Part shown: in pieces, positions 18,073 to 26,912 of the stretch
How positions within the stretch are numbered: the first letter of the stretch is position 1
Layout of the letters: each line of letters opens with the position of its first letter
Assembly: GCA_029246125.1 (NCBI GenBank)
Contig: JAQWNZ010000035.1
Coordinates: forward strand, 1 to 55,200
Source of the DNA: Flavobacteriaceae bacterium
Lineage (GTDB): Bacteria > Bacteroidota > Bacteroidia > Flavobacteriales > Flavobacteriaceae
Length of the DNA: 55,200 bases
Direction of reading: 5' to 3'
Notes under the pieces: model-generated
What the model was told of the DNA's origin: nothing
Database searches by the model: none
Seen by the model: only the letters and a program-made list of their open reading frames with translations
Made by a program: the position numbers and the translations under genes

Positions 18073-18114
18073 CAAATGTTTTTTTCAATTTATTAAATTA
18101 GGGTAAATATACAA

Positions 18115-19245
18115 ATGGAGATACTCGTTATTCCCGACTCATTTAAAGGTAGTTTAAGTGCCGTGGAAGTTGCTCAAGTTATGGCAAAAACCATTAAGAA
18201 AGTGTTTCCAGGCAGTAACTGTTTATCAATACCATTCTCAGATGGGGGAGAAGGTGCTTTAAATGTCTTAGCTTCAAACATAAAAGGAACTTTTGTGGAA
18301 TGTTCTACTTATGATGCACTAAAAAGACCAATAAAAGCACCTTATTTCTCATTCGAAAATGAAAAAAGTGTTTGGATAGAATTGTCACAAACAGCAGGTA
18401 TTACTCAACTCAAAAAGTCAGAACTTCAGCCCTTAAAAACATCGACATGGGGAACAGGAAAAATGATAAAAGATGCTTTAAGTGTTGGATGTAAAACTAT
18501 TTACTTAGGAATAGGAGGAAGTGCTACGCAAGATTTAGGCACAGGGATTATATCGGCTTTAGGGGGACGGTTTCTTGATGAAAATGATAAAGAACTCCCC
18601 GAAGGTGGAGGCGAACTGTACCGTTTAAAAAAAATTGACCTAAGTAATTTATCGAAAGAGGCAATTCGGTGTAAATGGGTTATAGCTTGCGATGTTCAAA
18701 ACCCGCTTACAGGTAAAAACGGCACTGCTAAGATCTATGCAAAACAAAAAGGTGCGTCTGATAAAGATATAGAACTACTTGAAAAAGGCGGAAAAAGATT
18801 CATCAAAGTTGTAAAAAAACAATTTGGTAGAGACATAAACACACTAAAGTGTGGGGGTGCTGCTGGTGGAGTTGGTGCAGGTTTGTATGCACTTTTAAAT
18901 GCTAGTTTAGAAAATGGCTTTGAGATTTTAGCTGAGCAAATAGACCTTAGCAAAAAGATAACCAAAATGGACTTAATCATCACTGGAGAAGGTAGTTTTG
19001 ATAAGCAAAGTTTTTTTGGGAAGTTGCCTACCCAAGTAGCTACTCTTTCTCAAAAAAAAGGAGTTCCATGTCTTATTATTGTTGGCAAAGCAAGAGTCAA
19101 AAAAATTGAGGGTTTGAATATGTGTAAAATTATTGAATGTACACCTACAGATAGTTCCATAGATGAGGCAATGAAAAATGCTAAAAGTAATTTAGAACAA
19201 ACAATAACAAAAGAACTTTATCAAATAAAAAACAACAAGCCATGA
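18115..19245 (+). CDS. Glycerate kinase (GlxK/GarK type)
   Basis: 376 residues, full length for the type I glycerate kinase family. The N-terminus (ILVIPDSFKGSLSAVEVAQV), the phosphate/substrate region IPFSDGGEGALNVL, LGIGGSATQDLGTGIISALG and KCGGAAGGVGAGLYALL are all hallmarks. It converts glycerate to phosphoglycerate with ATP, feeding lower glycolysis. The stop codon overlaps the ATG of the GntP-type permease by 4 bp (ATGA at 19242-19245), indicating translational coupling. The pair therefore probably takes up and phosphorylates D-glycerate or a related sugar acid. Confidence 0.94.
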   Translation: MEILVIPDSFKGSLSAVEVAQVMAKTIKKVFPGSNCLSIPFSDGGEGALNVLASNIKGTFVECSTYDALKRPIKAPYFSFENEKSVWIELSQTAGITQLKKSELQPLKTSTWGTGKMIKDALSVGCKTIYLGIGGSATQDLGTGIISALGGRFLDENDKELPEGGGELYRLKKIDLSNLSKEAIRCKWVIACDVQNPLTGKNGTAKIYAKQKGASDKDIELLEKGGKRFIKVVKKQFGRDINTLKCGGAAGGVGAGLYALLNASLENGFEILAEQIDLSKKITKMDLIITGEGSFDKQSFFGKLPTQVATLSQKKGVPCLIIVGKARVKKIEGLNMCKIIECTPTDSSIDEAMKNAKSNLEQTITKELYQIKNNKP

Positions 19246-20573
19246 TATTCTCTTTATTTTGTATCATTCTTACTATTTTGTGGATTGTCCTAGGAACTTC
19301 AATAACAAAACTACATCCGTTTTTGGTTTTATTTTCAGCTGCATTGCTTTTGGCATTTCTTCTGGGATTACATCCAAGTGTATCTTTAGAATTAATCCAA
19401 AAAGGTTTTGGAGGTATAGTAGAAAAAATAGGATTATTGATTCTATTTGGAACAGTAATTGGTGTTGCTATGGAACAATCTGGAGCGACTATTGCCATCG
19501 CAAGAGGGATCTTAAAAAAAATGAATCGCTTACCACTACCCTATGCTATTAGCAGCATTGGATATTTAGTTTCTATTCCTGTTTTTTGTGATGCAGCGTT
19601 TGTAATCTTATCTCATTTAAACAAAACACTTTCTCAACAAACAAAAACACCATTAGTTGGTTTATCAGTTGCTCTTTCTACTGGTCTTTTTGCACCTCAT
19701 GTTTTGGTGCCTCCTACACCTGGACCTTTAGCAGGTGCAGCGAACTTGGAAATAGAAAGTTTATTTTTGCTAATTGTTGTAGGGGCAATTATTGCTTTTA
19801 TTCTTATTCTTGTTGGAGGTACTTATGGATATTATTTGACAAAGAAAAATAAATATCAGGAATTGAAAAAAGAAAAACCAAAAGGCAATTCAGAGATACA
19901 AAACATACCCTCTTTTTCAAAAGCAATGCTTCCTATTTTGATTCCAATTATACTAATGTGTCTAGGTGCTTTATTGAAATTTTCCCAGTCAGAATTTGCA
20001 GGGTTTGAATACATTTTATTAATTACAAAACCAACCATGGCTCTTGGAATTGGAATGCTTTTTTCTTTTAATCTTATAAAATCAAAGAGAAAAGTCTTTT
20101 TAAATAATTCCGTTAAAAAAGGGCTAATTCAATCTGCACCCATAATTGTCATTACAGGAATGGGTGGAGCTTTAGGAGAAATAATTCAAACTATACCTCT
20201 AAAATCTTATGCAGAATCAATCATGGCAATTGAAAATCTAGGTATTATTATTCCCTTTCTTATAGCTGCTTTGTTAAAATCAGCTCAAGGCTCATCAACA
20301 GTAGCCATTATAACTACTTCCTCTCTTGTCTTCCCCCTACTACCCATTCTAGGTCTTGACTCTGATATGGGGAAAATTTGGACAATCATGGCTTTGGGAG
20401 TAGGCTCCATGACGGTATCACATGCGAATGATTCCTATTTTTGGATCGTTACCCAAATGAGTGGCATGGATGTGAAGACAGCTTACAAAACTCACACCCT
20501 TGGAACGTTTATTCAAGGTGTTACCGGACTTTTAGTAATTTTAATAGGTCACTGGATTTGGACTTTAATTTAG
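19242..20573 (+). CDS. GntP-family sugar-acid permease
   Basis: 443 residues with about twelve hydrophobic segments. Family marks include FGTVIGVAMEQSGATIAIAR near residue 65, LSTGLFAPHVLVPPTPGPLA near 145, and AALLKSAQGSSTVAIITTSS near 345. The last segments follow VGSMTVSHANDSYFWIVTQM. GntP members are proton symporters for gluconate and similar acids. Coupling to glycerate kinase suggests glycerate as substrate (inferred). The 3' end overlaps the convergent DUF4270 gene by 4 bp with no visible terminator between them. Confidence 0.92.
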   Translation: MIFSLFCIILTILWIVLGTSITKLHPFLVLFSAALLLAFLLGLHPSVSLELIQKGFGGIVEKIGLLILFGTVIGVAMEQSGATIAIARGILKKMNRLPLPYAISSIGYLVSIPVFCDAAFVILSHLNKTLSQQTKTPLVGLSVALSTGLFAPHVLVPPTPGPLAGAANLEIESLFLLIVVGAIIAFILILVGGTYGYYLTKKNKYQELKKEKPKGNSEIQNIPSFSKAMLPILIPIILMCLGALLKFSQSEFAGFEYILLITKPTMALGIGMLFSFNLIKSKRKVFLNNSVKKGLIQSAPIIVITGMGGALGEIIQTIPLKSYAESIMAIENLGIIIPFLIAALLKSAQGSSTVAIITTSSLVFPLLPILGLDSDMGKIWTIMALGVGSMTVSHANDSYFWIVTQMSGMDVKTAYKTHTLGTFIQGVTGLLVILIGHWIWTLI

Positions 20574-22402
20574 TAAGAAGAATAGGTAAGTTCCAATTGC
20601 ACTTTTTTGTCACTTAAGTTTTCCATTGGACTAGAGCCCAAAAGTATTGTCCCTAATGGATTTAAAGTGGCTGCCCTTGGATACATGTAGTTTGAATCCT
20701 CAGACAAATCTTCAAAAGCCTTTAAAAGTGTATTATCATTAATATTAGACGTAACTACTAAGCCTAAATCAGTATTTGACGAGTCATTTCTAATAATGTC
20801 AGAGATGTGTTTGGTTATGTCAAAAGTGTACCTGTAAGGTCTATTGTTATTATCGTATTCTAGAAATCCTCCAAAAGTAATTTTGTTACCATTTACTAAA
20901 TTTGGTGCTTCTGAATTATCTGTAATGTAGTCTAATAATGGTGCCCCTGAATCATATTTATATAGATACAAACGATCAGCAAAAAGTTTAGATTCAGTTA
21001 AATTTTGATCTGGATCAATATAGAATACTAATTTTGCTTGATTAATAAGCCAATTTTGTTTTTTCAAATCATTTAAAAGATTTTGTTCATCCTCATTTTC
21101 TTCTGAAAACAATCGAATTCTACCATGAAATTTACCTCCTTTAATGTACAATTTCTTTGATGGAGATTCTAATATTGAACTGTCCAAGAGTTCTTTAATT
21201 TCAGGCGTTGAAACCTCATTTTTGAGAACATTGATTCTAACACCTGAAAAACTCATAGAGAGATCTTTTTTGGCTTTTTCAATAAAATCATCTGATTCAT
21301 CCTCTGCGGTTCCATTTGCATTGTATTTATCGTATTCATACTCTACTTTTATAGATGCATCGCTTAAACTCAGTAAAATATAAAGATCTTCGGAAAAATT
21401 ATTGGTTTGAATAATAATTCCACGCATTACCTCTTGAAATGCTTTATTAGTTTCTAGTGAAGGTTTTCCTTCTTGATCTAAAAGTATTTCCTGAAAAAAT
21501 GAAATATCAAGAGGGACTCTAATTCTTGGAGTCAATCTTGTTTCAACTCGGGTTGTTTCATCTATATCTGGAGTCTCGGGGTCGTCTTGCTCATAATTGA
21601 ATCGTAGTTCTTCAAAGTTTAAATTAATCCTGTTGTCATGCAAAATTGCATCATAAAACCCTCTGTCAAAATAATCATCATCGGAATAATAAGTTTGATT
21701 TGTTTCAAAATTTTTAGCTGGGTCCAAACTATTCAAATAATAAGTTAATTCGAATACCTTAAGATTAAAACTGGCATTAGGGTTTCCGTAAATTGAATCA
21801 ATCTCATAGACATTATTTTCTGATTCATATGATTCATTATCGGTATCGTTATGATCAAGGATTCCGTCTCCATCACTATCAGCACTCAACGGATTAAGTC
21901 CTGCTTGTGTTTCAATAAGGTCAGTTAATTCATCACCATCAGAATTACTTTCTGGGTCTTCAGGGTCAACATCTAAAGAATCAATAACACCATCATTATC
22001 TTTATCCTTCTGATTTGTGAAAAATGGTAAATCTAAATACACTGCCGTTACTTTCTCATTTTCTGGAATTATTGAAATGGAAGATGGGTTTTCAGAGTCT
22101 TCTACGTCTTGTCTAAGATCACCAAAAAACAAATTGTTATTTATTGAAAGCTGGCTTACTATGCTAGCTTGAGATATACCAAATGTAGGATGCTCAATTT
22201 TTCCTAATTGGGCCATGTTTTGAACACCACTTTCTACTCTTTGTAAATATTCTTGAAAGGTAAATGCAGGATAATTTTCTTTAAAAGTAGAAATTGTTTG
22301 ATCAACAAATAATTCTTCTCCAATAGGATAAAAATCCTTATTACAAGAAAAGAATAGTAAATTAAAGCCTAGACTTAAGAGAAGTTTATTTGAAACATGC
22401 AT
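20570..22402 (-). CDS. DUF4270 lipoprotein with a TSP3-like calcium-binding insert
   Basis: 610 residues, lipoprotein signal ending at Cys20 (LLFFSCNKDF). The opening of the mature protein (YPIGEELFVDQTISTFKENY and AFTFQEYLQRVESGVQNMAQ) and the C-terminus (NPLGTILLGSSPMENLSDKK) are DUF4270 features; the role is unknown, probably surface-exposed or outer-membrane anchored. Residues 133-189 hold a run of thrombospondin type-3-like repeats (DKDNDGVIDSLDVDPEDP, DSDGDGILDHNDTDN) just before VYEIDSIYG. Such Asp-rich repeats bind calcium. Position next to a glycogen-synthase-like gene and panC is conserved in Flavobacteriia. The gene follows the GT5 gene by 15 bp on the same strand. Confidence 0.87.
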   Translation of the reverse strand: MHVSNKLLLSLGFNLLFFSCNKDFYPIGEELFVDQTISTFKENYPAFTFQEYLQRVESGVQNMAQLGKIEHPTFGISQASIVSQLSINNNLFFGDLRQDVEDSENPSSISIIPENEKVTAVYLDLPFFTNQKDKDNDGVIDSLDVDPEDPESNSDGDELTDLIETQAGLNPLSADSDGDGILDHNDTDNESYESENNVYEIDSIYGNPNASFNLKVFELTYYLNSLDPAKNFETNQTYYSDDDYFDRGFYDAILHDNRINLNFEELRFNYEQDDPETPDIDETTRVETRLTPRIRVPLDISFFQEILLDQEGKPSLETNKAFQEVMRGIIIQTNNFSEDLYILLSLSDASIKVEYEYDKYNANGTAEDESDDFIEKAKKDLSMSFSGVRINVLKNEVSTPEIKELLDSSILESPSKKLYIKGGKFHGRIRLFSEENEDEQNLLNDLKKQNWLINQAKLVFYIDPDQNLTESKLFADRLYLYKYDSGAPLLDYITDNSEAPNLVNGNKITFGGFLEYDNNNRPYRYTFDITKHISDIIRNDSSNTDLGLVVTSNINDNTLLKAFEDLSEDSNYMYPRAATLNPLGTILLGSSPMENLSDKKVQLELTYSSY

Positions 22403-22417
22403 TAGAAACCGAACTGA

Positions 22418-23218
22418 TTAAAACTTTTTTGAATAAAACTCAATAAATTCTTCTTCTTTTTTTGAGTCTAGAAAATTAAGTTGTGGTTTTTTACTTTCGT
22501 TAATTTCATTTAATATAGTCTCTGGTAAATTTTCAGAGGCCATAATAAGCCTATCCGAATGGGAAATTGCTAATTTTATTAACGCTTCATAATTCGCGGT
22601 TTGGAGAGTTTTTAAATGTTCTGGACTAATATTATCAAAAGCTACCTTTTTTTCAAAGTTTTTAGAAAAGACTCCTTCGAAATCCGGTTTATAAATTGAT
22701 GTATAGATTTTACTATCAGCAAATAAGGGTTCATCTCTATAATATGTTTTTAAATATAATGGGAAAAGTGCTGTAAACCATCCGTGTAAATGAATGATAT
22801 CAGGTGACCAGTTAAGCTTTTTTACAGTTTCAACTACTCCTTTTGTGAAAAAAATCATTCGTTCATCGTTATCTTTATAGCACTTGCCTTTTTCATCATG
22901 AAGAATAGTCCTCCTTTTAAAATATTCTTCATTATCTATGAAGTATACTTGCATTCTTTCTTTTGGGATTGACGCCACCTTTATAATTAAGGGCATGTCC
23001 ATATCATTAATAACAAGATTCATCCCTGAAAGACGTATAACTTCGTGGAGCTGATGTCTTCTTTCATTTATTAGTCCATAACGTGGCATAAAAATTCTAG
23101 TTTGTCCACCATTTTCATTTATAGCTTTGGGAATTTGAAATGAATTTACAGCTTGTTCTGTCTGAGGGAGATAAGGCACCACCTCTGAGGAAATAATTAA
23201 AACTCTTTTATCCTTCAT
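22418..23218 (-). CDS. Glycogen/starch synthase N-terminal-domain protein (GT5-like, short)
   Basis: 266 residues from the ATG at 23218 (KDKRVLIISSEVVPYLPQ). An upstream in-frame ATG at 23278 is excluded because a good promoter (23247-23279) lies between. The sequence covers only the N-terminal Rossmann half of glycogen synthase: GGQTRIFMPRYGLINERRHQ and WSPDIIHLHGWFTALFPLYL. The C-terminal ADP-glucose-binding half is absent. The usual N-terminal KTGG loop reads PQTEQAVNSF instead. Short versions are normal in Flavobacteriia, but catalysis by this protein alone is doubtful; it may have another role. It is co-directional with DUF4270. Confidence 0.82.
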   Translation of the reverse strand: MKDKRVLIISSEVVPYLPQTEQAVNSFQIPKAINENGGQTRIFMPRYGLINERRHQLHEVIRLSGMNLVINDMDMPLIIKVASIPKERMQVYFIDNEEYFKRRTILHDEKGKCYKDNDERMIFFTKGVVETVKKLNWSPDIIHLHGWFTALFPLYLKTYYRDEPLFADSKIYTSIYKPDFEGVFSKNFEKKVAFDNISPEHLKTLQTANYEALIKLAISHSDRLIMASENLPETILNEINESKKPQLNFLDSKKEEEFIEFYSKKF

Positions 23219-23246
23219 AAAAATTTTGTCAGTGGTAAAAGCTTTG

Positions 23247-23279
23247 CAAAAATACAAAATTAATACACATATAGTCAAA
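23247..23279 (-). promoter_or_regulatory. Promoter of the GT5-like gene
   Basis: On the minus strand TTTG (23279-23276), a 21-base spacer and TATTTTTG (23254-23247) match the Bacteroidota promoter consensus. The ATG at 23218 follows 28 bases later. This decides the start of the GT5-like gene. Confidence 0.72.
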
Positions 23280-23314
23280 AACTAGCTACTTTAGCAGTGT
23301 TAATCATTTACTAA

Positions 23315-24160
23315 ATGGTAATCTTTCATAAAGCTTCAGAGCTTCAAAAAAACTTAAGCTCATCGGCTACATCTATTGGTTTAGTCCCTACAATGGGTGG
23401 GCTGCACATTGGTCATATTTCTTTGATTCAAAAAGCCATAAAAGATAATATGAGGGTAATCGTTAGCATATATGTAAATCCAACTCAATTCAATCAATCC
23501 GAAGATTTAGAAAACTACCCTATGAATATTGAAAAGGATCTGAAAATTCTCATGCCTTTTAAAAATAATCTTATTCTTTATATTCCAAATCATCAAGAGA
23601 TATATCCTACTGGGATTAGCAGCAAAAAGTATGATTTTGGTAGTCTTTCTGTGCATATGGAAGGAAAGGTTAGGCCTGGACATTTTGATGGAGTTGCAAC
23701 AATAGTTGAGGCTCTTTTTAAAAAAATAAAGCCCGACAAGGCATATTTTGGTGAAAAGGATTTTCAACAGCTGCAAATTGTAAGGGCATTAAATAAAATG
23801 CTCAACCTTGGTATAGAAATTATAGGTTGTACAACAATAAGAACAAGTGACGGACTCGCTTTAAGCTCTCGAAATAGTTTACTTTCCTCGAAACAAATAG
23901 ATAATGCCAAAGTTGTTTATGAAGCATTAAAATATATTAATACTAAGGTTTCAGATTGGAGCATAAAAGAAATGAAATATTATTTTAAGTCAAAAGTAGA
24001 GGCTCACGAAGATTTTAAATTAGAGTATTTTTATGTTGTAAACCAATGTGATTTAGTTCCAGTATCTTTTTTAGATCCAAAAAAAGAGTATCGGGTTTTT
24101 ATAGCTGTTTTTGCAGGCAAAACTAGACTAATAGACAATATAAAATTGTTTAGAATATAA
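23315..24160 (+). CDS. panC: Pantoate--beta-alanine ligase
   Basis: 281 residues. PanC joins pantoate and beta-alanine with ATP to make pantothenate. The N-terminus has VPTMGGLHIGHISLI (class I nucleotidyl-transferase HxGH), then VSIYVNPTQFNQSEDLENYP, VEALFKKIKPDKAYFGEKDF, and RTSDGLALSSRNSLLS, all family signatures. It is divergent from the GT5-like gene and followed at 12 bp by panD, which makes its substrate beta-alanine. Confidence 0.97.
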   Translation: MVIFHKASELQKNLSSSATSIGLVPTMGGLHIGHISLIQKAIKDNMRVIVSIYVNPTQFNQSEDLENYPMNIEKDLKILMPFKNNLILYIPNHQEIYPTGISSKKYDFGSLSVHMEGKVRPGHFDGVATIVEALFKKIKPDKAYFGEKDFQQLQIVRALNKMLNLGIEIIGCTTIRTSDGLALSSRNSLLSSKQIDNAKVVYEALKYINTKVSDWSIKEMKYYFKSKVEAHEDFKLEYFYVVNQCDLVPVSFLDPKKEYRVFIAVFAGKTRLIDNIKLFRI

Positions 24161-24168
24161 TAACTTTG
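24161..24168 (+). promoter_or_regulatory. TAnnTTTG box immediately before panD
   Basis: TAACTTTG matches the -7 consensus and lies only 4 bases before the panD ATG at 24173. If active, the transcript would begin at or next to the start codon (leaderless). No clear TTTG lies 19-21 bases upstream, so it could be chance, with panD read from the panC transcript. Confidence 0.3.
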
Positions 24169-24172
24169 CGCC

Positions 24173-24517
24173 ATGTTAATAGAAGTCTTAAAGTCTAAAA
24201 TACACAGAGTCACCATTACTGATGCTGAATTAAATTACATTGGAAGTATAACCCTTGACAAAATCCTTATTGAGGCTGCTAATCTTGTTGTTGGTGAAAA
24301 GGTTCATATAGTAAATATTAATAATGGAGAGCGATTGGAAACCTATGTTATAGAGGGAAAATATGGCTCTGGAGAAGTTACTCTTAATGGACCTGCTGCT
24401 CGAAAAGCTCAAAAGGGAGATAAAATAATTATAATTAGTTATGCTCAAATGGAAATGGAAAAAGCTAGAGTATATAATCCGACCTTAATTTTTCCTAATG
24501 AAAAAATAATCTGCTAG
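24173..24517 (+). CDS. panD: Aspartate 1-decarboxylase
   Basis: 114 residues. The proenzyme cleaves itself between Gly24 and Ser25 (NYIGSITLD) to make the pyruvoyl group; Ser25 is at the standard position. [28 protein letters not shown] and [20 protein letters not shown] are family motifs. The reaction is L-aspartate to beta-alanine, supplying PanC, whose gene ends 12 bp upstream. The ketopantoate steps (panB, panE) are not in view. Confidence 0.97.
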   Translation: MLIEVLKSKIHRVTITDAELNYIGSITLDKILIEAANLVVGEKVHIVNINNGERLETYVIEGKYGSGEVTLNGPAARKAQKGDKIIIISYAQMEMEKARVYNPTLIFPNEKIIC

Positions 24518-24524
24518 AATAATC

Positions 24525-25484
24525 TTGAAAAAATACAATTCACTTTTTCGGATTATTATTCCCTTAAGTATAGGCCTTTTTTTTATATATCTAACCTACA
24601 GTGCAACCTCAAATGAAGAACGTGATGTTATTTATGAAAATATAAAAAAAGCTGATTCACGCTTTGTAATGCTTTCAGTTTTTTTTGGCATTTTAAGCCA
24701 TTTTTCCAGGGCATATCGATGGAAATTTCTTCTTTCGGCTCTAGGACATCAGCCTCGATTTGTTAATTCTATTTTAGCAGTTTTAATTGCTTACATTTCA
24801 AATTTGGGAATACCTCGATCGGGTGAAATACTTAGAGCCACTACATTAAGCACTTATGAAAAAATCCCTTTTGAAAAAACTTTTGGAACCATAATCGCGG
24901 AAAGACTTATTGATCTCTTTATTTTACTAATTTTTGTAATAATAGCATTAATACTTCAGTTTGATATAATTTGGGATGTACTTATGAAAAAAAACGTTTC
25001 TACTACTCAAGTTTTTATCAGTATTACAGTCATTTCTATTGGATATTTAATTTTAAAAAAGCTATTCGTTAATAATAAAAATTCTTTTATCCGAAAGATT
25101 AAAACTTTTATTTCAGGGATAGCAGAAGCTGTGTTAAGCATAAAAAAAATGCCTGAAAAAGGATATTTTATTGCACACACCATATTTATTTGGCTTATGT
25201 ATTTAGCAATGTTTTATGTAATTAAATGGACCGTTCCTGAAACTATGTCTTTGGATTTAAATGCTATGTTACCTGCTTTTGTAGTTGGTGGGCTCACTAT
25301 TTCTGCCACCAATGGAGGAGTGGGTATTTATCCATTTTCTGTTGCACTAGTTTTAGCTGCATATAATATTTCTAATGAAGCTGGGCTTGCTTTTGGGTGG
25401 ATTATGTGGAGTTCTCAAACCCTTATGATAATTGTCTTTGGTAGTCTTTCATTTTTTGTACTACCTTTAGTTAATCGTCAATAA
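24525..25484 (+). CDS. Flippase-like membrane protein (lysylphosphatidylglycerol synthase TM-region family)
   Basis: 319 residues from a TTG at 24525 (KKYNSLFRIIIPLSIGLFFI). About eight membrane segments. Family marks include SHFSRAYRWKFLLSALG near residue 60, YISNLGIPRSGEILRATTLS near 90, and GGLTISATNGGVGIYPFSVA near 250. This is the UPF0104/YbhN family, related to the MprF flippase domain; members are thought to move lipids across membranes. The substrate is unknown. It is 7 bp after panD, so probably in the same transcript. Confidence 0.87.
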   Translation: MKKYNSLFRIIIPLSIGLFFIYLTYSATSNEERDVIYENIKKADSRFVMLSVFFGILSHFSRAYRWKFLLSALGHQPRFVNSILAVLIAYISNLGIPRSGEILRATTLSTYEKIPFEKTFGTIIAERLIDLFILLIFVIIALILQFDIIWDVLMKKNVSTTQVFISITVISIGYLILKKLFVNNKNSFIRKIKTFISGIAEAVLSIKKMPEKGYFIAHTIFIWLMYLAMFYVIKWTVPETMSLDLNAMLPAFVVGGLTISATNGGVGIYPFSVALVLAAYNISNEAGLAFGWIMWSSQTLMIIVFGSLSFFVLPLVNRQ

Positions 25485-25503
25485 AAGAGCAAGGCTTCCT
25501 ATT

Positions 25504-26859
25504 ATGGCTAAACTAAAAAAAGCATTTTTCTGTCAAAACTGTGGAGCACAACAAGCACAATGGCAAGGACAATGTAATTCTTGTAAATCATGGAATTCCC
25601 TTGTTGAAGAAATTATTGAAAATGATGCTGCAACTCCTAAATGGTCTAGAATGACTAACCAATCCGTTCAAAATCCAATTTTGATAAATGAAGTTAATAC
25701 AGCTAAAGATCCAAGAATTAAAACGAATGATCAAGAATTAGATCGCGTTCTAGGTGGAGGTATCGTTCCTGGAGCTGTAATTTTATTAGGAGGAGAGCCT
25801 GGGATTGGAAAATCAACCTTATTGCTTCAACTATCCTTAAATCTTCAAATTAAGGTACTTTATGTTTCTGGTGAGGAAAGTCATCAACAAATTAAACTTA
25901 GAGCTGACCGAATTGGCTTAAATACAGATTCCTGTTATCTATTGAGCCAAACAGATACTCACAAAATTTTTGATCAAATTCCAAAGATAAACCCCCAAAT
26001 ATTGATAATTGATTCAATACAAACCCTAAATACTCCTAATGTTGAAAATGGTGCTGGAAGTGTTTCCCAAATAAAAGCTACTGCAGCAGAGCTTATTAAA
26101 TACGCAAAAACCACCAATACTCCTGTTTTACTAGTTGGACACATCACCAAAGATGGAGCAATTGCAGGACCAAAAGTTTTGGAACATATGGTGGATACTG
26201 TTCTTCAATTTGAAGGGGATAGAAATCATATCTATCGTATTTTAAGAGCTCGAAAAAATCGATTTGGAGCAACTTCGGAAATTGGAATTTACGAAATGCA
26301 AGCTCAAGGACTTCGGCAAGTTACGAATCCAAGTGAGGTCTTAATTACTGCTAAAGATGAGGTTTTAAGTGGGAATGCGATTGCTGCAACAATAGAAGGA
26401 ATACGCCCAATGATGATTGAGGTACAGGCGCTAGTAAGTTCTGCTGTTTACGGAACACCTCAAAGAAGCTGTACTGGATTCAATGCAAAAAGATTGAATA
26501 TGCTTCTCGCAGTATTAGAAAAAAGAGGTGGTTTTGATTTAGGAAGTAAGGATGTCTTTATTAACATAACTGGCGGGATAAATATTGAAGATCCTGCCCT
26601 TGATTTAGCTGTTATTGCAGCTTTACTTTCAAGCTATCATGATATGCCAATTTCTCAAAATCTGTGTTTTGCATCTGAAATTGGTCTTTCTGGAGAAATC
26701 AGACCAGTAGCTAAAATTGATCTACGTGTCCAGGAAGCAGAAAAATTAGGTTTTGAAAAAATTACTATTTCCAAATTCTCCAAACTTGGAGTCTCCCCAA
26801 AAAAAATAAAATTACTCTCATTAACTAAGGTTGAATCCTTAGTTGATTTCTTATTTTAA
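25504..26859 (+). CDS. radA: DNA repair ATPase RadA
   Basis: 451 residues. The N-terminal zinc finger is complete (CQNCGAQQAQWQGQCNSC). The RecA-like core has Walker A GEPGIGKSTLLLQLSL, Walker B ILIIDSIQTL, and the RadA-specific RKNRFG. The C-terminal Lon-protease-like domain (from about residue 285) ends in KKIKLLSLTKVESLVDFLF. RadA promotes branch migration in recombinational repair. It starts 19 bp after the flippase-like gene. Confidence 0.97.
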   Translation: MAKLKKAFFCQNCGAQQAQWQGQCNSCKSWNSLVEEIIENDAATPKWSRMTNQSVQNPILINEVNTAKDPRIKTNDQELDRVLGGGIVPGAVILLGGEPGIGKSTLLLQLSLNLQIKVLYVSGEESHQQIKLRADRIGLNTDSCYLLSQTDTHKIFDQIPKINPQILIIDSIQTLNTPNVENGAGSVSQIKATAAELIKYAKTTNTPVLLVGHITKDGAIAGPKVLEHMVDTVLQFEGDRNHIYRILRARKNRFGATSEIGIYEMQAQGLRQVTNPSEVLITAKDEVLSGNAIAATIEGIRPMMIEVQALVSSAVYGTPQRSCTGFNAKRLNMLLAVLEKRGGFDLGSKDVFINITGGINIEDPALDLAVIAALLSSYHDMPISQNLCFASEIGLSGEIRPVAKIDLRVQEAEKLGFEKITISKFSKLGVSPKKIKLLSLTKVESLVDFLF

Positions 26860-26912
26860 AACAGAATATTTCCCAAAAAGACCCTATCTTAGAATTAATA
26901 ATTTTGAACGAA

